From: Pseudomonas sp. 10S4
GTDB lineage: Bacteria; Pseudomonadota; Gammaproteobacteria; Pseudomonadales; Pseudomonadaceae
DNA length: 64,000 nt
Assembly (NCBI RefSeq): GCF_034344865.1
Contig: NZ_CP133774.1
Location: 3,286,001-3,350,000, forward strand
Reading direction: 5' to 3'
Shown here: piece after piece, positions 44,272 to 54,096 of the stretch
Layout of the letters: every line of letters begins with the position of its first letter
How positions within the stretch are numbered: the first letter of the stretch is position 1
Translations under genes and position numbers: made by a program
The notes under the pieces: generated by a model
Database searches by the model: none
What the model was told of the DNA's origin: nothing
The model's input: only the letters and a program-made list of their open reading frames with translations

Positions 44272-45279
44272 ATGTTGTCCAGAACCTTGCTGTGCCTCGC
44301 TGTTTTCAGTGCTTCCACGCCTTTGCTCGCCGACACCGTGTGGTTGAAAAACGGTGACAAGTTGAGTGGCAAGATCACCCTGTTCGATGGCGGCAAACTG
44401 TTGATCCAGACGGCCTATGCCGGTGCTGTTCCGATTGACTGGAAACAGGTCAAAACCCTGGAAAGCGATCAGGAATTGCTGGTCAAGCAGGATGCCTATA
44501 ACGGCGAGAAAGCCAAATCATTAAAAGCGGCCGAAGACGGCAAGGTCACCTTGGCCAATGGCGAAGCGCCGAAAACGGTCGAGCTGGCGAGTATCCAGCA
44601 GATCCTCAAGCCCAAGCCTGTGGTCGAAGACCTGGTGTGGAAGGGCAATGTCGACATGGCGCTGGATTACCAGCGCGCAGAGAAAGACACTGACGACTAC
44701 GACATCGGCTTCAAAACCTCGGCCCGGCATGGTCGCTGGCGCCATACGGCGGAGGGCGAGTACAACCGGGAATTCCAGGATGGCGAGGTCACTACCGACA
44801 ACTGGCGTGCCGAATACTCCCTTGACCGATTCCTGACGGATAACTGGTTCTGGCAAGGTCGAATCAATTACAAAAGCGACCACGTTGAAGAGTTGGCCCG
44901 TCAGCGCGTAGTGGGTACAGGTCCGGGGTATCAATTCTGGGACAACGAACTCGGCGCATTCTCGCTCGGCTCGCTGCTCAACCGCACCGATTACGAATAC
45001 CGGGATGGCAGCAAGGACAACTTCTATTCCGTGGCCATGAAATGGGACTATAACCGCTACCTGATTGGCAAAAAGGTCGAGTTCTTCACCAATGGCGAGC
45101 TGGGCAAGCCGCTGTCCGGCGTGGCCGACTACGCGCTCGATGCCGAGATGGGGTTGCGCTACAAGGTGACGGATTGGGCTTCGCTTAACCTGAAGGCCGA
45201 GCGGGACATCATCAGCGGGACCAATGATGCTGATTTGAACAAGACGCGCTATACCGCAGGGTTTGGCGTGGCTTGGTAA
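44272..45279 (+). CDS. DUF481 outer-membrane beta-barrel protein
   Basis: 335 residues. Signal peptide MLSRTLLCLAVFSASTPLLA, then a short N-terminal domain (TVWLKNGDKLSGKITLFDGG) and a DUF481 barrel with alternating strands, ending in the aromatic C-terminal strand TRYTAGFGVAW. The terminal tryptophan suits Bam-dependent insertion. Similar proteins are induced by salt or alkali; function unknown. Confidence 0.8.
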   Translation: MLSRTLLCLAVFSASTPLLADTVWLKNGDKLSGKITLFDGGKLLIQTAYAGAVPIDWKQVKTLESDQELLVKQDAYNGEKAKSLKAAEDGKVTLANGEAPKTVELASIQQILKPKPVVEDLVWKGNVDMALDYQRAEKDTDDYDIGFKTSARHGRWRHTAEGEYNREFQDGEVTTDNWRAEYSLDRFLTDNWFWQGRINYKSDHVEELARQRVVGTGPGYQFWDNELGAFSLGSLLNRTDYEYRDGSKDNFYSVAMKWDYNRYLIGKKVEFFTNGELGKPLSGVADYALDAEMGLRYKVTDWASLNLKAERDIISGTNDADLNKTRYTAGFGVAW

Positions 45280-45293
45280 GTGTCGTAATTGCA

Positions 45294-45333
45294 CAAAAAA
45301 AGCCCCGCAACCGTAAGGTTGCGGGGCTTTTTC
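45294..45333 (+). terminator. Bidirectional intrinsic terminator
   Basis: AAAAAAAGCCCCGCAACC and GGTTGCGGGGCTTTTT pair round GTAA, between convergent genes. Confidence 0.93.
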
Positions 45334-45345
45334 TTGGAAGGGCGA

Positions 45346-46827
45346 TTAGCTGGCTGTAGGCGCCGGTGATTCGGGTCGGGTGCATTCACCCAGGCGGACC
45401 CCTGCCTCGTATCGGCATTCGCCGTTCGGGCTACCATCCTGTTTCCACATGCGCATGACGCCTTGCTCGCGTCCTTCGACGTAATGGACAGACGTATTCA
45501 TCTGGCCGTTTTGCCACCAGGTGATGGACGGGCCTTCAAGTTTTCCGTCCTTGTAAGTTTTTTGTTCCTTGATCTGGCCGTTGGCGTACCACTCTTTGAC
45601 CTTGCGGGCCGGTGACCACCAGTCGCCTTGTTCGCGGTGCTGTTCATCCCACTGCCATTGCACTGTTTGTACGCCCTGGTCGTTCCAGCTGGCATGACTG
45701 CGCTGCACAGAGTGCTCGTCGACAAAGACTTTCTGTTTCACCGTTGCGTTGGGGTGATACTCGATTTGCCAGCCCTTCGGTGCGTTGTCGACGTAGTCCG
45801 TGCTGCTTTGCAGCGAACCGTCCGGAAAGTAGGAAAGGTTGGGGCCGACCATTTTGCCGTTGACGTACTGAGCGCGTGACTTGACCTTGCCGTCGGGGTA
45901 ATAGCCGAGAATAGGGCCGTCCAGAACATCATTGTGATAAGTGAGGCGGCCGATCACGGCGCCGTCTTCGTCGTACTCCAGATACTCGCCATCCACGTGT
46001 TTGCCAGCGTGCCAGTTGTAGGACTCTGCTTTTTTTCCGTTATCGTGGTAGGTGGTCTCCCAGCCTTCCCGCTCGTCATTTAGGTAATGGGCGCGCTTGG
46101 TGACAATCCCGCTTTCTGAATAAGTGATTACCTCGCCCTGGATTTGGCCTTTGGCATCGTTCTGATAGCTTTGTCCGAGTTTTCCACTTGAATAGTAGGT
46201 CTTTGATGCAAGGACGGGCTTACCTGACACGAAGTCCTTGGCGTCGACGTAATAGTCGCGGCGCACGGTGCCTGATTCGACGTAAAAGACTTTGGCGTGC
46301 CAGGCTTTGCGTTTGCTGTCGTGCGCCAGAGGCATCGGCAGGAAAAAAGTGGCCTGACCCTTTGTGGTAGGTGCGTACTCTTCATCCAGATACAGCTTGC
46401 CGTCCACGAGTGATGCCGTCAGTTCACCGCATTCTTCGGGCGTGCAGGCGCGTACCTTTTCGAAAAAAGCCCGTTTGCCGTCGCACGCCGAGAGCGTTAG
46501 CAAGAGCGGTGTTTCGTCGTCGATCAGTTGCTGGACTTCTTCGAGCAGGCGGCCAAACGATTCGTTGGGTACGCCCACCGATTCCGGTGTGAGGTAGACC
46601 TCGTTGCTACCACAGGCGTGTGCCGTGGAAAGTTCCAGTAATGCTGCCGCCCGCAGTTCTGCCTGAGGGACGCCTTGAATGGCTGGGCCCTTGGCGACAT
46701 AGGTGGCGTGGGTATCCATGCCGACAATGATGGTCGGATGGTCGGGGCGGGGATTGGCGTGAGTGGAGAAGGGGAGTGCGAGTGTGATCAGCGCTGCGCC
46801 CAGGGCTTTCCTTTGGTTGAACGGCAT
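45346..46827 (-). CDS. MORN-2/YwqK-type repeat protein, exported
   Basis: 493 residues with a signal peptide (ALGAALITLALPFSTHA). After an N-terminal domain with several cysteines (CGSNEVYLTPESVGVP, SACDGKRAFFEKVRACTPEE), the C-terminal two-thirds is a run of about ten MORN-2-like repeats: YYSSGKLGQSY, YHDNGKKAESY, YYPDGKVKSRAQYVNGKMVG, WYANGQIKEQKTYKDGKLEG, WWQNGQMNTSVHYVEGREQG. The fold is a long beta solenoid. YwqK-like proteins are sometimes called antitoxins, but no partner toxin is here. Role unknown. Confidence 0.75.
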   Translation of the reverse strand: MPFNQRKALGAALITLALPFSTHANPRPDHPTIIVGMDTHATYVAKGPAIQGVPQAELRAAALLELSTAHACGSNEVYLTPESVGVPNESFGRLLEEVQQLIDDETPLLLTLSACDGKRAFFEKVRACTPEECGELTASLVDGKLYLDEEYAPTTKGQATFFLPMPLAHDSKRKAWHAKVFYVESGTVRRDYYVDAKDFVSGKPVLASKTYYSSGKLGQSYQNDAKGQIQGEVITYSESGIVTKRAHYLNDEREGWETTYHDNGKKAESYNWHAGKHVDGEYLEYDEDGAVIGRLTYHNDVLDGPILGYYPDGKVKSRAQYVNGKMVGPNLSYFPDGSLQSSTDYVDNAPKGWQIEYHPNATVKQKVFVDEHSVQRSHASWNDQGVQTVQWQWDEQHREQGDWWSPARKVKEWYANGQIKEQKTYKDGKLEGPSITWWQNGQMNTSVHYVEGREQGVMRMWKQDGSPNGECRYEAGVRLGECTRPESPAPTAS

Positions 46828-46910
46828 CCTGCTGTTTCCATGTGATTTTCCAGGTGGCGAATCATATAGAAGGACGGGTGGCTGGCGTAAGGCAAAAACA
46901 AGCGCTCACA

Positions 46911-46943
46911 AAAAAGCCCCGCTTTTAAGGGCGGGGCTTTTTA
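46911..46943 (-). terminator. Intrinsic terminator after the cold-shock gene
   Basis: AAAAAAGCCCCGC and GCGGGGCTTTTT pair round TTTTAAGG. Confidence 0.92.
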
Positions 46944-46959
46944 CTAAAGCAAGTACAAG

Positions 46960-47169
46960 TTAGATAACTTGAACTTCTTCAGCTTGCATGCCTTTCTGAC
47001 CGCGGGTAGCGATGAAAGAAACCTGTTGGCCTTCTTTCAGGCTTTTGAAGCCGTCGGATTGGATAGCTTTGAAGTGAACGAACAGGTCGTCACCGGATTG
47101 TGGAGTGATGAAGCCGAAGCCTTTTTCATCGTTGAACCACTTAACGGTACCAGTTTGGCGATTAGACAT
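46960..47169 (-). CDS. Cold-shock protein (CspA family)
   Basis: 69 residues. RNP-1 KGFGFI and RNP-2 DLFVHF are intact ([38 protein letters not shown]). A single OB-fold that binds single-stranded nucleic acids and melts RNA structure in the cold. About 160 bases upstream (47170-47330) hold a leader of the length seen in cold-shock mRNAs. Confidence 0.93.
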   Translation of the reverse strand: MSNRQTGTVKWFNDEKGFGFITPQSGDDLFVHFKAIQSDGFKSLKEGQQVSFIATRGQKGMQAEEVQVI

Positions 47170-47523
47170 GGTGTAACTCCTTGAACAAAGATAACTGCGA
47201 CGCAGGAAGAACCCTGGCCGAGACTGAGTGCAAAGAGCAGGAAAAATTCTTGTAGATGGTTGGATCGAAATTCAACATATCGTGTAGAGATTCTCAGTGA
47301 CACAAGCAGCACAGTGGCGCCACCTTAACCCTTTTTCCGGGACGTGCCAATGCTTCCTGCGAAGGTTTCTCTGTTTTCGTGACTGACGGTGCATCGGATC
47401 GGCCCAAAGGCCCGGGAATCAGGGGGATTGCCGAGAATTATGCCTCGCACTTTGAACCCGAGGCGCGCGCCTAGTAAGATGCCGGACAGAATTTTTCCAC
47501 CTCGCTATTCAGGACACCCCGCC
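47170..47523. other. Divergent gap between the cold-shock gene and dcd
   Basis: 354 bases. It should hold both promoters and the cold-shock 5' leader. AAAATTCTTGTAGATGG near 47239 and CATATCGTGTAGAGATT near 47276 are AT-rich. No gene was seen. Confidence 0.5.
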
Positions 47524-48090
47524 ATGAGCATCAAATCGGACAAGTGGATTCGCCGCATGGCGCAAGAGCACGGCATGATCGAACCGTTCGTCGAGCGCCA
47601 GATGCGCGGTGAAGGTGCCGAGCGGCTGATTTCCTATGGTGTGTCGAGCTACGGCTACGACGTGCGCTGCGCCGGTGAATTCAAGGTGTTCACCAACATC
47701 AACTCGGCGATCGTCGACCCGAAGAACTTCGATGAAAAGAGCTTCGTCGACGTGACCAGCGATGTCTGCATCATCCCGCCGAACTCCTTCGCCCTGGCCC
47801 GCACCGTGGAATTCTTCCGCATTCCGCGCAACGTGCTGACCATCTGCCTGGGTAAAAGCACCTACGCGCGCTGCGGCATTATCGTCAACGTGACGCCGCT
47901 CGAGCCTGAGTGGGAAGGCCACGTGACCCTGGAATTCTCCAACACCACCACCTTGCCGGCGAAAATTTACGCCAACGAGGGCGTGGCTCAGATGCTGTTC
48001 TTCGAATCCGACGAAGAGTGCGAAGTCTCCTACAAGGACCGTGGCGGCAAGTACCAAGGCCAACGCGGCGTCACCTTGCCGCGCACCTGA
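47524..48090 (+). CDS. dcd: dCTP deaminase
   Basis: 188 residues from ATG 47524. [54 protein letters not shown] and [13 protein letters not shown] are the Dcd signatures. It deaminates dCTP to dUTP for thymidylate synthesis. Confidence 0.97.
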   Translation: MSIKSDKWIRRMAQEHGMIEPFVERQMRGEGAERLISYGVSSYGYDVRCAGEFKVFTNINSAIVDPKNFDEKSFVDVTSDVCIIPPNSFALARTVEFFRIPRNVLTICLGKSTYARCGIIVNVTPLEPEWEGHVTLEFSNTTTLPAKIYANEGVAQMLFFESDEECEVSYKDRGGKYQGQRGVTLPRT

Positions 48091-48196
48091 TCCATTCATC
48101 TGGCAGTTCGCGGGAATTCTTGGGCGGGTAGACACTCTACTGGGTGTACTGCCCGGTTCGCGTACAGCGGACGGGGCCATCGCTCAGGAGTGCTCT

Positions 48197-48406
48197 ATGA
48201 AGATCGATCCCCGAATAAGTGCCGAACTGGCAAGGCTTGAGCCCAATCAGATTGGCGTTTTGGCCTGGTCCTTGTTGGCACATCCGTCCGTCAGCATGGC
48301 CGGGGGCATCCCCGGCCAGCCTGATCCCGATACCCCCAACGAACAACCCACCGAGCCCGGCGAACCCACCCTGCCGGACGAGCCGCCTCCGGCGCCGGTT
48401 GCTTGA
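48197..48406 (+). CDS. Small proline-rich protein
   Basis: 69 residues from ATG 48197, preceded by CAGGAG. The N-terminal half is a short helix (MKIDPRISAELARLEPNQIG VLAWSLLAHPS) and the C-terminal half is acidic and proline-rich (PDTPNEQPTEPGEPTLPDEP). The good ribosome site supports a real gene. Function unknown. Confidence 0.55.
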   Translation: MKIDPRISAELARLEPNQIGVLAWSLLAHPSVSMAGGIPGQPDPDTPNEQPTEPGEPTLPDEPPPAPVA

Positions 48407-48424
48407 TACCTGTTTCTGCCCTTT

Positions 48425-48512
48425 TAGGAGCGAAGCTTGCTCGCGAAGACGGCGGTACATTCACCTCAGATGTGAAGTGAAAACCGCTTTCGCGAGCAAG
48501 CTTCGCTCCTAC
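48425..48512. repeat. REPIN (TAGGAGCGAAGCTTGCTCGC)
   Basis: TAGGAGCGAAGCTTGCTCGC at the left, GCGAGCAAGCTTCGCTCCTA at the right. Confidence 0.9.
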
Positions 48513-48654
48513 ACTGGTCATATTTCTTTGTCGCCAATGACAAAGATCCGACAGCTTTCATCACGGTCGACCTGATACCCGCCGGTAAAGCCGCCGAAAG
48601 CAGACAACAGCCAGAGTTTCTAACCCGCCAGGCGAACCGGATAAGGCGTGCCCA

Positions 48655-48857
48655 TCAGGTTTTTCCGGTTTCAGCGGTTTTTTCAGATCACCGACCATTC
48701 GCTTGATTCGGTCCGCCAGTTTCTCGGAACTCATGCTCTCGCGCATCCACTCCACCAACAGCGGAAAGACCAGCGGAGTAGGGCGTTTGATCTGATGCAG
48801 GTCGAATCCCAAGCGGTTGATGCGGGCCAAGGTCTGCTCCAGTCGCCGAATATCCAA
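48655..48857 (-). pseudogene. C-terminal remnant of a ligase-associated DEXH helicase (Lhr-like)
   Basis: DIRRLEQTLARINRLGFDLH, PTPLVFPLLVEWMRESMSSE and KLADRIKRMVGDLKKPLK match the C-terminus of the Lhr-like helicase that pairs with the ATP-dependent ligase and MBL exonuclease in many pseudomonads. The helicase and winged-helix domains are missing. An upstream piece in another frame (VARFKPGDGFL, about 48865-48905) could be a second fragment. One more T in the run at 48660-48664 would give a natural end LKPEKT-stop at 48655. Unspoiled, the helicase would be over 800 residues. Confidence 0.6.
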
Positions 48858-48932
48858 TTAGAAACCCGTCGCCGGGCTTGAACCGGGCAACTAAGTCCTT
48901 CTCGATACTTCCCCGTTGCTTGCCGCGGTCCT

Positions 48933-49022
48933 GTAGGAGCTGCCGAAGGCTGCGATTTTTTGAACTTCAGCACTCTGGAAAAAGATCAAGATCAAAAGAT
49001 CGCAGCCTTCGGCGGCTCCTAC
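48933..49022. repeat. Inverted REP pair (GTAGGAGCTGCCGAAGGCTG class)
   Basis: GTAGGAGCTGCCGAAGGCTG at the left, CAGCCTTCGGCGGCTCCTAC at the right, one mismatch. It borders the helicase remnant. Confidence 0.9.
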
Positions 49023-49230
49023 TGGGGATGGCGGGTTATTTCAGGTTGCCGCTGAGCAGCGGCACTATTGACTCAATCGAATTTGGTTATTTATTCCTGA
49101 AATTTTAACTTGTCAACTGTCAGTGCTGACAGTTGTTGGATAGGTGCGTACATGATTTCCTTGTTTGGTCGGCGGTCGGTCTGAGAGCAATTCGCCGATC
49201 GTTATTCATTAATCAATTGGAGATGTTGAA

Positions 49231-49641
49231 ATGACGGATGCTAAAGCAGCAACTCTGGTGGAAGTTCCCGGGAGCCTGAGGGCCACGGCCACTCATGGCG
49301 GGCAACAGGAGGAGTTTAAGGAAGAAGGTACCGTTTCCTACCGCTATGTCAGTGACGCAGGCCTGCGGTTCCTGGATTCCCGTCCTGTGAACGGTTTTCG
49401 GATGAATATTGGGGTGAGTGTGGATACAGGCACTGGCGTACACGTCATCAACAATGTGACCACTGATGCACTGGTTATTTTCAGGGGAAGTCGAACTAAT
49501 ACAGTGGCGGGCGTTATGCGAGTGGATCAGAACGATGCAGATGGCTTGTCAGGTGCTTTTAATGGGACAACGACGCTTAATGGTATTGAATTTGAGATTA
49601 GCTGTACTGAGTTCAAGATTGATACAACAGGCAATAAGTAA
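49231..49641 (+). CDS. Orphan hypothetical protein
   Basis: 136 residues, MTDAKAATLVEVPGSLRATA onward. The middle has beta-type stretches (FRMNIGVSVDTGTGVHVINN) and VMRVDQNDADGLSGAFNGTT; the end is IEFEISCTEFKIDTTGNK. No known motif. GGAGATG precedes the start by a few bases. Its AT-richer composition differs from the neighbours. It sits between the helicase remnant and aotP, so it may be acquired DNA. Confidence 0.55.
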   Translation: MTDAKAATLVEVPGSLRATATHGGQQEEFKEEGTVSYRYVSDAGLRFLDSRPVNGFRMNIGVSVDTGTGVHVINNVTTDALVIFRGSRTNTVAGVMRVDQNDADGLSGAFNGTTTLNGIEFEISCTEFKIDTTGNK

Positions 49642-49702
49642 CCGCGGTGAACAATAGCGGGTCGAGATTACGACCCGCCAAGTTATTAGTACGAGATGAA
49701 TA

Positions 49703-50467
49703 TTATTTGAGGTTGCCGCTGAGGAACTGCTTCAACCGCTCACTCTTCGGACTCCCCAACACATCCTCCGGCGCCCCTTCTTCCTCCACCAACCCTTGGT
49801 GCAGAAACAACACCTGGCTCGACACTTTGCGGGCGAAGCTCATTTCGTGGGTCACCATGATCATGGTCCGGCCTTCTTCAGCCAAACCCTGAATCACGCG
49901 CAGTACTTCACCCACCAGCTCCGGGTCGAGTGCCGAGGTCGGTTCGTCGAACAGCATGACTTCCGGTTCCATCGCCAAGGCGCGAGCAATCGCAACCCGT
50001 TGTTGCTGGCCACCCGAGAGAAACGCCGGGTATTGGTCGGCGACGCGTGCTGCCAGGCCAACTTTGTCGAGATAACGCCGAGCACGGTCTTCGGCTTCTT
50101 CCTTGCTGCAACCCAGCACCCGGCGCGGGGCCATGGTGATGTTTTCCAGGACCGTCATGTGGCTCCACAGGTTGAAGTGCTGGAACACCATCGCCAGGCG
50201 AGTGCGGATCCGTTGCAGTTCATCGGGATCGGCCACGTGCATGCCGTGGCGATCGCTGATCATGCGGATGTTCTGGCCGTCCAGGCTCATGGCGCCGTCG
50301 TTCGGCTGTTCGAGGAAGTTGATGCAGCGCAGGAAGGTGCTTTTGCCCGAGCCGCTGGCGCCGATCAGGCTGATGACGTCGCCGGTCTTGGCCTTGAGCG
50401 AAACGCCTTTGAGCACCTGGTGATCGCCGTAGCTTTTATGCAGGCCTTCGATGGTCAGTTTGTACAT
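49703..50467 (-). CDS. aotP: Arginine/ornithine ABC transporter ATPase AotP
   Basis: 254 residues from ATG 50467 ([20 protein letters not shown]). Walker [10 protein letters not shown], the Q-loop VFQHFNLW, signature [20 protein letters not shown], Walker [12 protein letters not shown] and the H-loop VTHE are intact. It is the ATPase of the histidine/arginine type of polar amino acid importer. It closes the aotJ-Q-M-hydrolase-aotP run. Confidence 0.93.
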   Translation of the reverse strand: MYKLTIEGLHKSYGDHQVLKGVSLKAKTGDVISLIGASGSGKSTFLRCINFLEQPNDGAMSLDGQNIRMISDRHGMHVADPDELQRIRTRLAMVFQHFNLWSHMTVLENITMAPRRVLGCSKEEAEDRARRYLDKVGLAARVADQYPAFLSGGQQQRVAIARALAMEPEVMLFDEPTSALDPELVGEVLRVIQGLAEEGRTMIMVTHEMSFARKVSSQVLFLHQGLVEEEGAPEDVLGSPKSERLKQFLSGNLK

Positions 50468-50480
50468 GGGGCATGCATCC

Positions 50481-51599
50481 TCAAGGCGAAAGTAGGTAGC
50501 CGCTGCGATAGGCTTCGGTGCCCGCGACATGGGCGATCACCATGCCGGCAGTGGCCATGCGTCGCAGCGAACGGGCGTACATCAGCCCGGCGGCGGTGCA
50601 ATGGATAGGGGTGACACGATCATGGATCGGGTCGATGACTTCGGCGATCAGTTGCCCGGCTTCCAGGTATTGCCCTGGCACCGCAGTGAACACCAGCAAC
50701 CCGCCCACCGGCGTGGCCACCGGCTCCACTCCGGCCAGCGGCGTGGCCGGGTAGGGCAGTTCGGGCAATGACGTGGGTTCGCCGGCAATGGCGCCGAAGT
50801 GAATCAGGTAATCGATCAACGCCTGGCAATCGGCGCTGGCCAGCGGGTGATAGACGTCGCCCTGGCCACGCAACTCGACGGTGACCGATAAGCTGCCCAG
50901 CGGAATATCGAAGTGCTCGCCGAAGCGTTCCTTCAACTGCCACCAGAGCAGGGTGAAGCATTCATCAAACGACTGACCGCCAGAGTCGGTGGCCAGCAAA
51001 CTCGCCTCGGCACCGATGTAGCGCGCCAGCGGCTCAACCTGCGGCCAGGCCTCGGGCGTGGTGTAAAGGTGCGTGACGGCTTCGAAATCGCAATGCAGGT
51101 CGAGCACCATGTCCGCGTCACAGGCCAGCCGTTGCAGGGTCAGGCGCTGGGATTGCAGTTGAGTGCCAGCCGTTTGGCGGGCGAGAGCATTGCGCAGGCT
51201 GGTACGAATCAGTGTGAGGTTGTGCTGCGGATCGTCGCCGAGTTGGCCTTCGATCTCATTGCCGACTTCTTCGCTCAAATCGACGAACCAGCGGTTGAAG
51301 TTCTGGCCGCTTTCCAGTTCGTAGCGGCCCAGAGGCACATCCATCAACACCTGTTCCAGGCCGACCGGGTTGGCCACGGGCACCAACACGATTTCGCTGC
51401 GCAGGCGGCCGGCGGCTTCCAGCTCCGCCAGACGCTGCTTGAGGTGCCAGGCCACCAGCATGCCGGGCATTTCATCGGCGTGCAGGGACGACTGGATGTA
51501 GATCTTGCCCGCGACGTTGGCCGGGCCGAAATGAAAGCTGTGGATCTGTCGTGCGGTCCCAGGCAGTGGGGCCAGCAAGTCATGTTTCTGGTGGCGCAT
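50481..51599 (-). CDS. Succinylglutamate desuccinylase/aspartoacylase-family protein (PA0891-like)
   Basis: 372 residues from ATG 51599. The zinc site is [20 protein letters not shown] (HxxE) with later histidine in [16 protein letters not shown], plus [10 protein letters not shown]. This matches the M14-like AstE/AspA family that lies between aotM and aotP in P. aeruginosa. The substrate is unknown but should relate to arginine derivatives. Confidence 0.85.
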   Translation of the reverse strand: MRHQKHDLLAPLPGTARQIHSFHFGPANVAGKIYIQSSLHADEMPGMLVAWHLKQRLAELEAAGRLRSEIVLVPVANPVGLEQVLMDVPLGRYELESGQNFNRWFVDLSEEVGNEIEGQLGDDPQHNLTLIRTSLRNALARQTAGTQLQSQRLTLQRLACDADMVLDLHCDFEAVTHLYTTPEAWPQVEPLARYIGAEASLLATDSGGQSFDECFTLLWWQLKERFGEHFDIPLGSLSVTVELRGQGDVYHPLASADCQALIDYLIHFGAIAGEPTSLPELPYPATPLAGVEPVATPVGGLLVFTAVPGQYLEAGQLIAEVIDPIHDRVTPIHCTAAGLMYARSLRRMATAGMVIAHVAGTEAYRSGYLLSP

Positions 51600-51610
51600 C
51601 TGAAAAAATC

Positions 51611-52321
51611 CTAGTGAGTCGGCCCGAGGAAGGCCAGCCATCGGCGTTCAGCGAGGCGGAACAGGCCGACCAGCGCAAAGGTCACGCATAGGTAGATCAG
51701 CGCGGCGATACCGAACGACTGGAAGGTCAGGAAGGTCGCCGAGTTGGCGTCCCTTGCGACTTTCAGGATGTCCGGGATGGTCGCAGTGAAGGCGACAGTG
51801 GTCGAGTGCAGCATCAGAATCACTTCGTTGCTGTAGTACGGCAACGAACGACGCAGGGCTGAGGGCATGATCACGTAGGCATAGAGCTTCCAGCCAGTCA
51901 GACCGTAAGCCTTGGCCGCTTCGACTTCACCGTGGTTCATGCTGCGGATCGCCCCGGCGAAAATCTCCGTGGTGTAAGCGCAGGTGTTCAGGGCGAAGGC
52001 CAGGATGGTGCAGTTCATCGCATCACGGAAAAACGCGTCCAGCACCGGTTGCGCACGGATCGCGGCCAGGCTGTAGATCCCGGTGTAACAAATCAGCAGC
52101 TGGATATACAGCGGCGTACCACGGAACAGGTAGGTGTAGAACTGCACCGGCAAGCGGATGTAGAAGTGCGGCGACACCCGGGCGATGGACAGCGGGATCG
52201 ACACCAGGAACCCGATGAAGATCGAGGCGCTGAGTAGCCACATGGTCATGGCCAGGCCGGTGATGTGGTAACCGTCGGTATAAAGGAAGGGTTTCCAGTA
52301 TTCCTGCAAGAGTTCGATCAT
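51611..52321 (-). CDS. aotM: Arginine/ornithine ABC transporter permease AotM
   Basis: 236 residues. A HisM-type permease with helices AMTMWLLSASIFIGFLVSIP and LYIQLLICYTGIYSL, and the coupling motif (EVEAAKAYGLTGWKLYAYVI). Start overlaps the aotQ stop by 4 bases. Works with AotQ as the membrane pair. Confidence 0.92.
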   Translation of the reverse strand: MIELLQEYWKPFLYTDGYHITGLAMTMWLLSASIFIGFLVSIPLSIARVSPHFYIRLPVQFYTYLFRGTPLYIQLLICYTGIYSLAAIRAQPVLDAFFRDAMNCTILAFALNTCAYTTEIFAGAIRSMNHGEVEAAKAYGLTGWKLYAYVIMPSALRRSLPYYSNEVILMLHSTTVAFTATIPDILKVARDANSATFLTFQSFGIAALIYLCVTFALVGLFRLAERRWLAFLGPTH

Positions 52322-53046
52322 CGTACGGCCTCCCGGGAGCCGGCGGCGTAGCGGCGTTCAAGCCAGCGCAGAACGAAGTTGGAAGCACTGGTGATCAGCA
52401 GGTAAATCAGCGCTGCCAGCACCAGGAAATAGAACAGTTGATAGGTGCTTTTACCGGCGTCCTGCGCAGCCTTGACCAGATCGGCAAGGCCGATGATCGA
52501 GACCAGGGCAGTGGCTTTGAGTATCACCATCCAGTTGTTGCCGATGCCCGGTAGGGCAAAACGCATCATTTGCGGGAACACCACAAGACGAAAACGTTGG
52601 CCGCGTTTCAGGCCATAGGCGGTGGCGGCTTCAACCTGGCCCCGTGGCACGGCGAGAATCGCCCCGCGGAAGGTTTCAGTGAAGTACGCGCCGTAAATGA
52701 AGCCCAGGGTGATGACGCCGGCGCTGAACGGGTTGATCTCGATGTATTCCCAATCCATGTACTCGGTGAACGTCGTCAGCCAGGTTTGCAGGCTGTAGAA
52801 AATCAGCAGCATCAACACCAGATCCGGCACGCCGCGAATCAGCGTGGTGTAGACCTGCGCGGGTACGCGCAGCAGTTTGACTTTGGACAGTTTGGCACTG
52901 GCGCCCAGCAGTCCGAGCAAAACGGACACTAAAAGCGACAAGACCGATAATTTGATGGTCATCCAGGTGCCTTCCAACAGCAAAGGACCGAAGCCCTTGA
53001 GGCTGAAGGCTGAGAGCCCCAGGTTTTGTAAGAGGTTTTCGAACAT
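52318..53046 (-). CDS. aotQ: Arginine/ornithine ABC transporter permease AotQ
   Basis: 242 residues. HisQ-type permease with LEGTWMTIKLSVLSLLVSVL and the coupling motif QVEAATAYGLKRGQRFRLVV. It follows aotJ after a terminator-like hairpin. Confidence 0.92.
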   Translation of the reverse strand: MFENLLQNLGLSAFSLKGFGPLLLEGTWMTIKLSVLSLLVSVLLGLLGASAKLSKVKLLRVPAQVYTTLIRGVPDLVLMLLIFYSLQTWLTTFTEYMDWEYIEINPFSAGVITLGFIYGAYFTETFRGAILAVPRGQVEAATAYGLKRGQRFRLVVFPQMMRFALPGIGNNWMVILKATALVSIIGLADLVKAAQDAGKSTYQLFYFLVLAALIYLLITSASNFVLRWLERRYAAGSREAVR

Positions 53047-53067
53047 AAATCAGCAACCTGATCGAGT

Positions 53068-53096
53068 AAAAAAAGCGCCCATCGCGAGATGGGCGC
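53068..53096 (-). terminator. Intrinsic terminator/attenuator between aotJ and aotQ
   Basis: GCGCCCATC pairs with GATGGGCGC over GCGA, with seven As (Ts in the transcript) at 53068-53074. Periplasmic binding-protein genes are often followed by such a partial terminator. Confidence 0.85.
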
Positions 53097-53102
53097 CGGG
53101 CA

Positions 53103-53885
53103 TTATTTGCCGCTGTACAGATTCAGATCGCCAAAGTGTTTTTTCTGAATGGTGGCGTAGGTGCCATCGTCGTGTAACGCTTTGATACCTTTATCCAGAA
53201 GTGCCTTCAGGTCTTTGTTACCTTTCGAGATACCGACAGCTGTTTTGGCTGGCAGCAGTGGGTCATTAAATGGCTTGCTGACTTCGTAATCGGCGCCTTG
53301 TGGCGACTTCAAAAAGCCCAGTTCGGCTTGCAGCATGTCCTGAATCGAAGCATCCAGACGACCGGAAGTCAGGTCCGCATAGACCTGGTCCTGGTTGGCG
53401 TAGGCCTGAGTGGTCACGCCAGCCTTGTCCAGCACGGCTTTGGCGTAGGCTTCCTGGATGGTGCCCTGCTCGTAACCGACCTTTTTACCCTTCAGCGAAG
53501 CGATGTCGGTGGTGACGCCGGAACCTTTCTTGTAGACAAGGGAAGTCGGGCCGGAGAACAGCTCGCTGGAGAAGTCGATGACTTTTTCGCGGGCTTCGGT
53601 GACGGTCATCGAAGAGATCACACCGTCGAATTTATTGGCCTTGAGGCCCGGAATCATGCCGTCGAAATCGCTTTCGACCCATTTGCACTTGACCTTCAGC
53701 TCGGCGCAGATCGCGTTACCCAGATCGATATCGAAGCCAACCAGGCTGCCATCCGCCGCTTTGGACTCGAACGGTGCGTAGGAAGGGTCAACGCCAAAAC
53801 GCAGCTCTTTGTATTCCTTGGCCAGCGCGGAGCCAGCAGCCATGCACAACGCCAGTGCAGAAAGGGTCAGCAATGCTTTTTTCAT
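53103..53885 (-). CDS. aotJ: Arginine/ornithine-binding periplasmic protein AotJ
   Basis: 260 residues, signal peptide MKKALLTLSALALCMAAGSA. Typical polar amino acid-binding motif GVDPSYAPFESKAADGSLVG FDIDLGNAICAEL, with GMIPGLKANKFDGVISSMTV. It captures arginine and ornithine for the AotQMP complex. Confidence 0.93.
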   Translation of the reverse strand: MKKALLTLSALALCMAAGSALAKEYKELRFGVDPSYAPFESKAADGSLVGFDIDLGNAICAELKVKCKWVESDFDGMIPGLKANKFDGVISSMTVTEAREKVIDFSSELFSGPTSLVYKKGSGVTTDIASLKGKKVGYEQGTIQEAYAKAVLDKAGVTTQAYANQDQVYADLTSGRLDASIQDMLQAELGFLKSPQGADYEVSKPFNDPLLPAKTAVGISKGNKDLKALLDKGIKALHDDGTYATIQKKHFGDLNLYSGK

Positions 53886-54096
53886 TATTCAATCCCTAAG
53901 AACCAATATGAGCGCTTGTGGCGCAGAATTATTGTTACTGGAAAGCGTAAGACCTAATGAAAGTAGCAATTTCCGAACCAGAGTCCCGAACAAGCGTTTT
54001 AAAAGGTGATTAAAGAAAAGGTTATGACGCATTTGTGCACGAAAGTGGGCGTCGGGAAATTGGTGCACTAGAATGGTGCGATCAGGCGCAAAAACC

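Noticed and set aside
45346..46827. Toxin-antitoxin role of the YwqK-like repeat protein
   Set aside because: The name comes from a family label only; the protein is exported and has no partner gene here.
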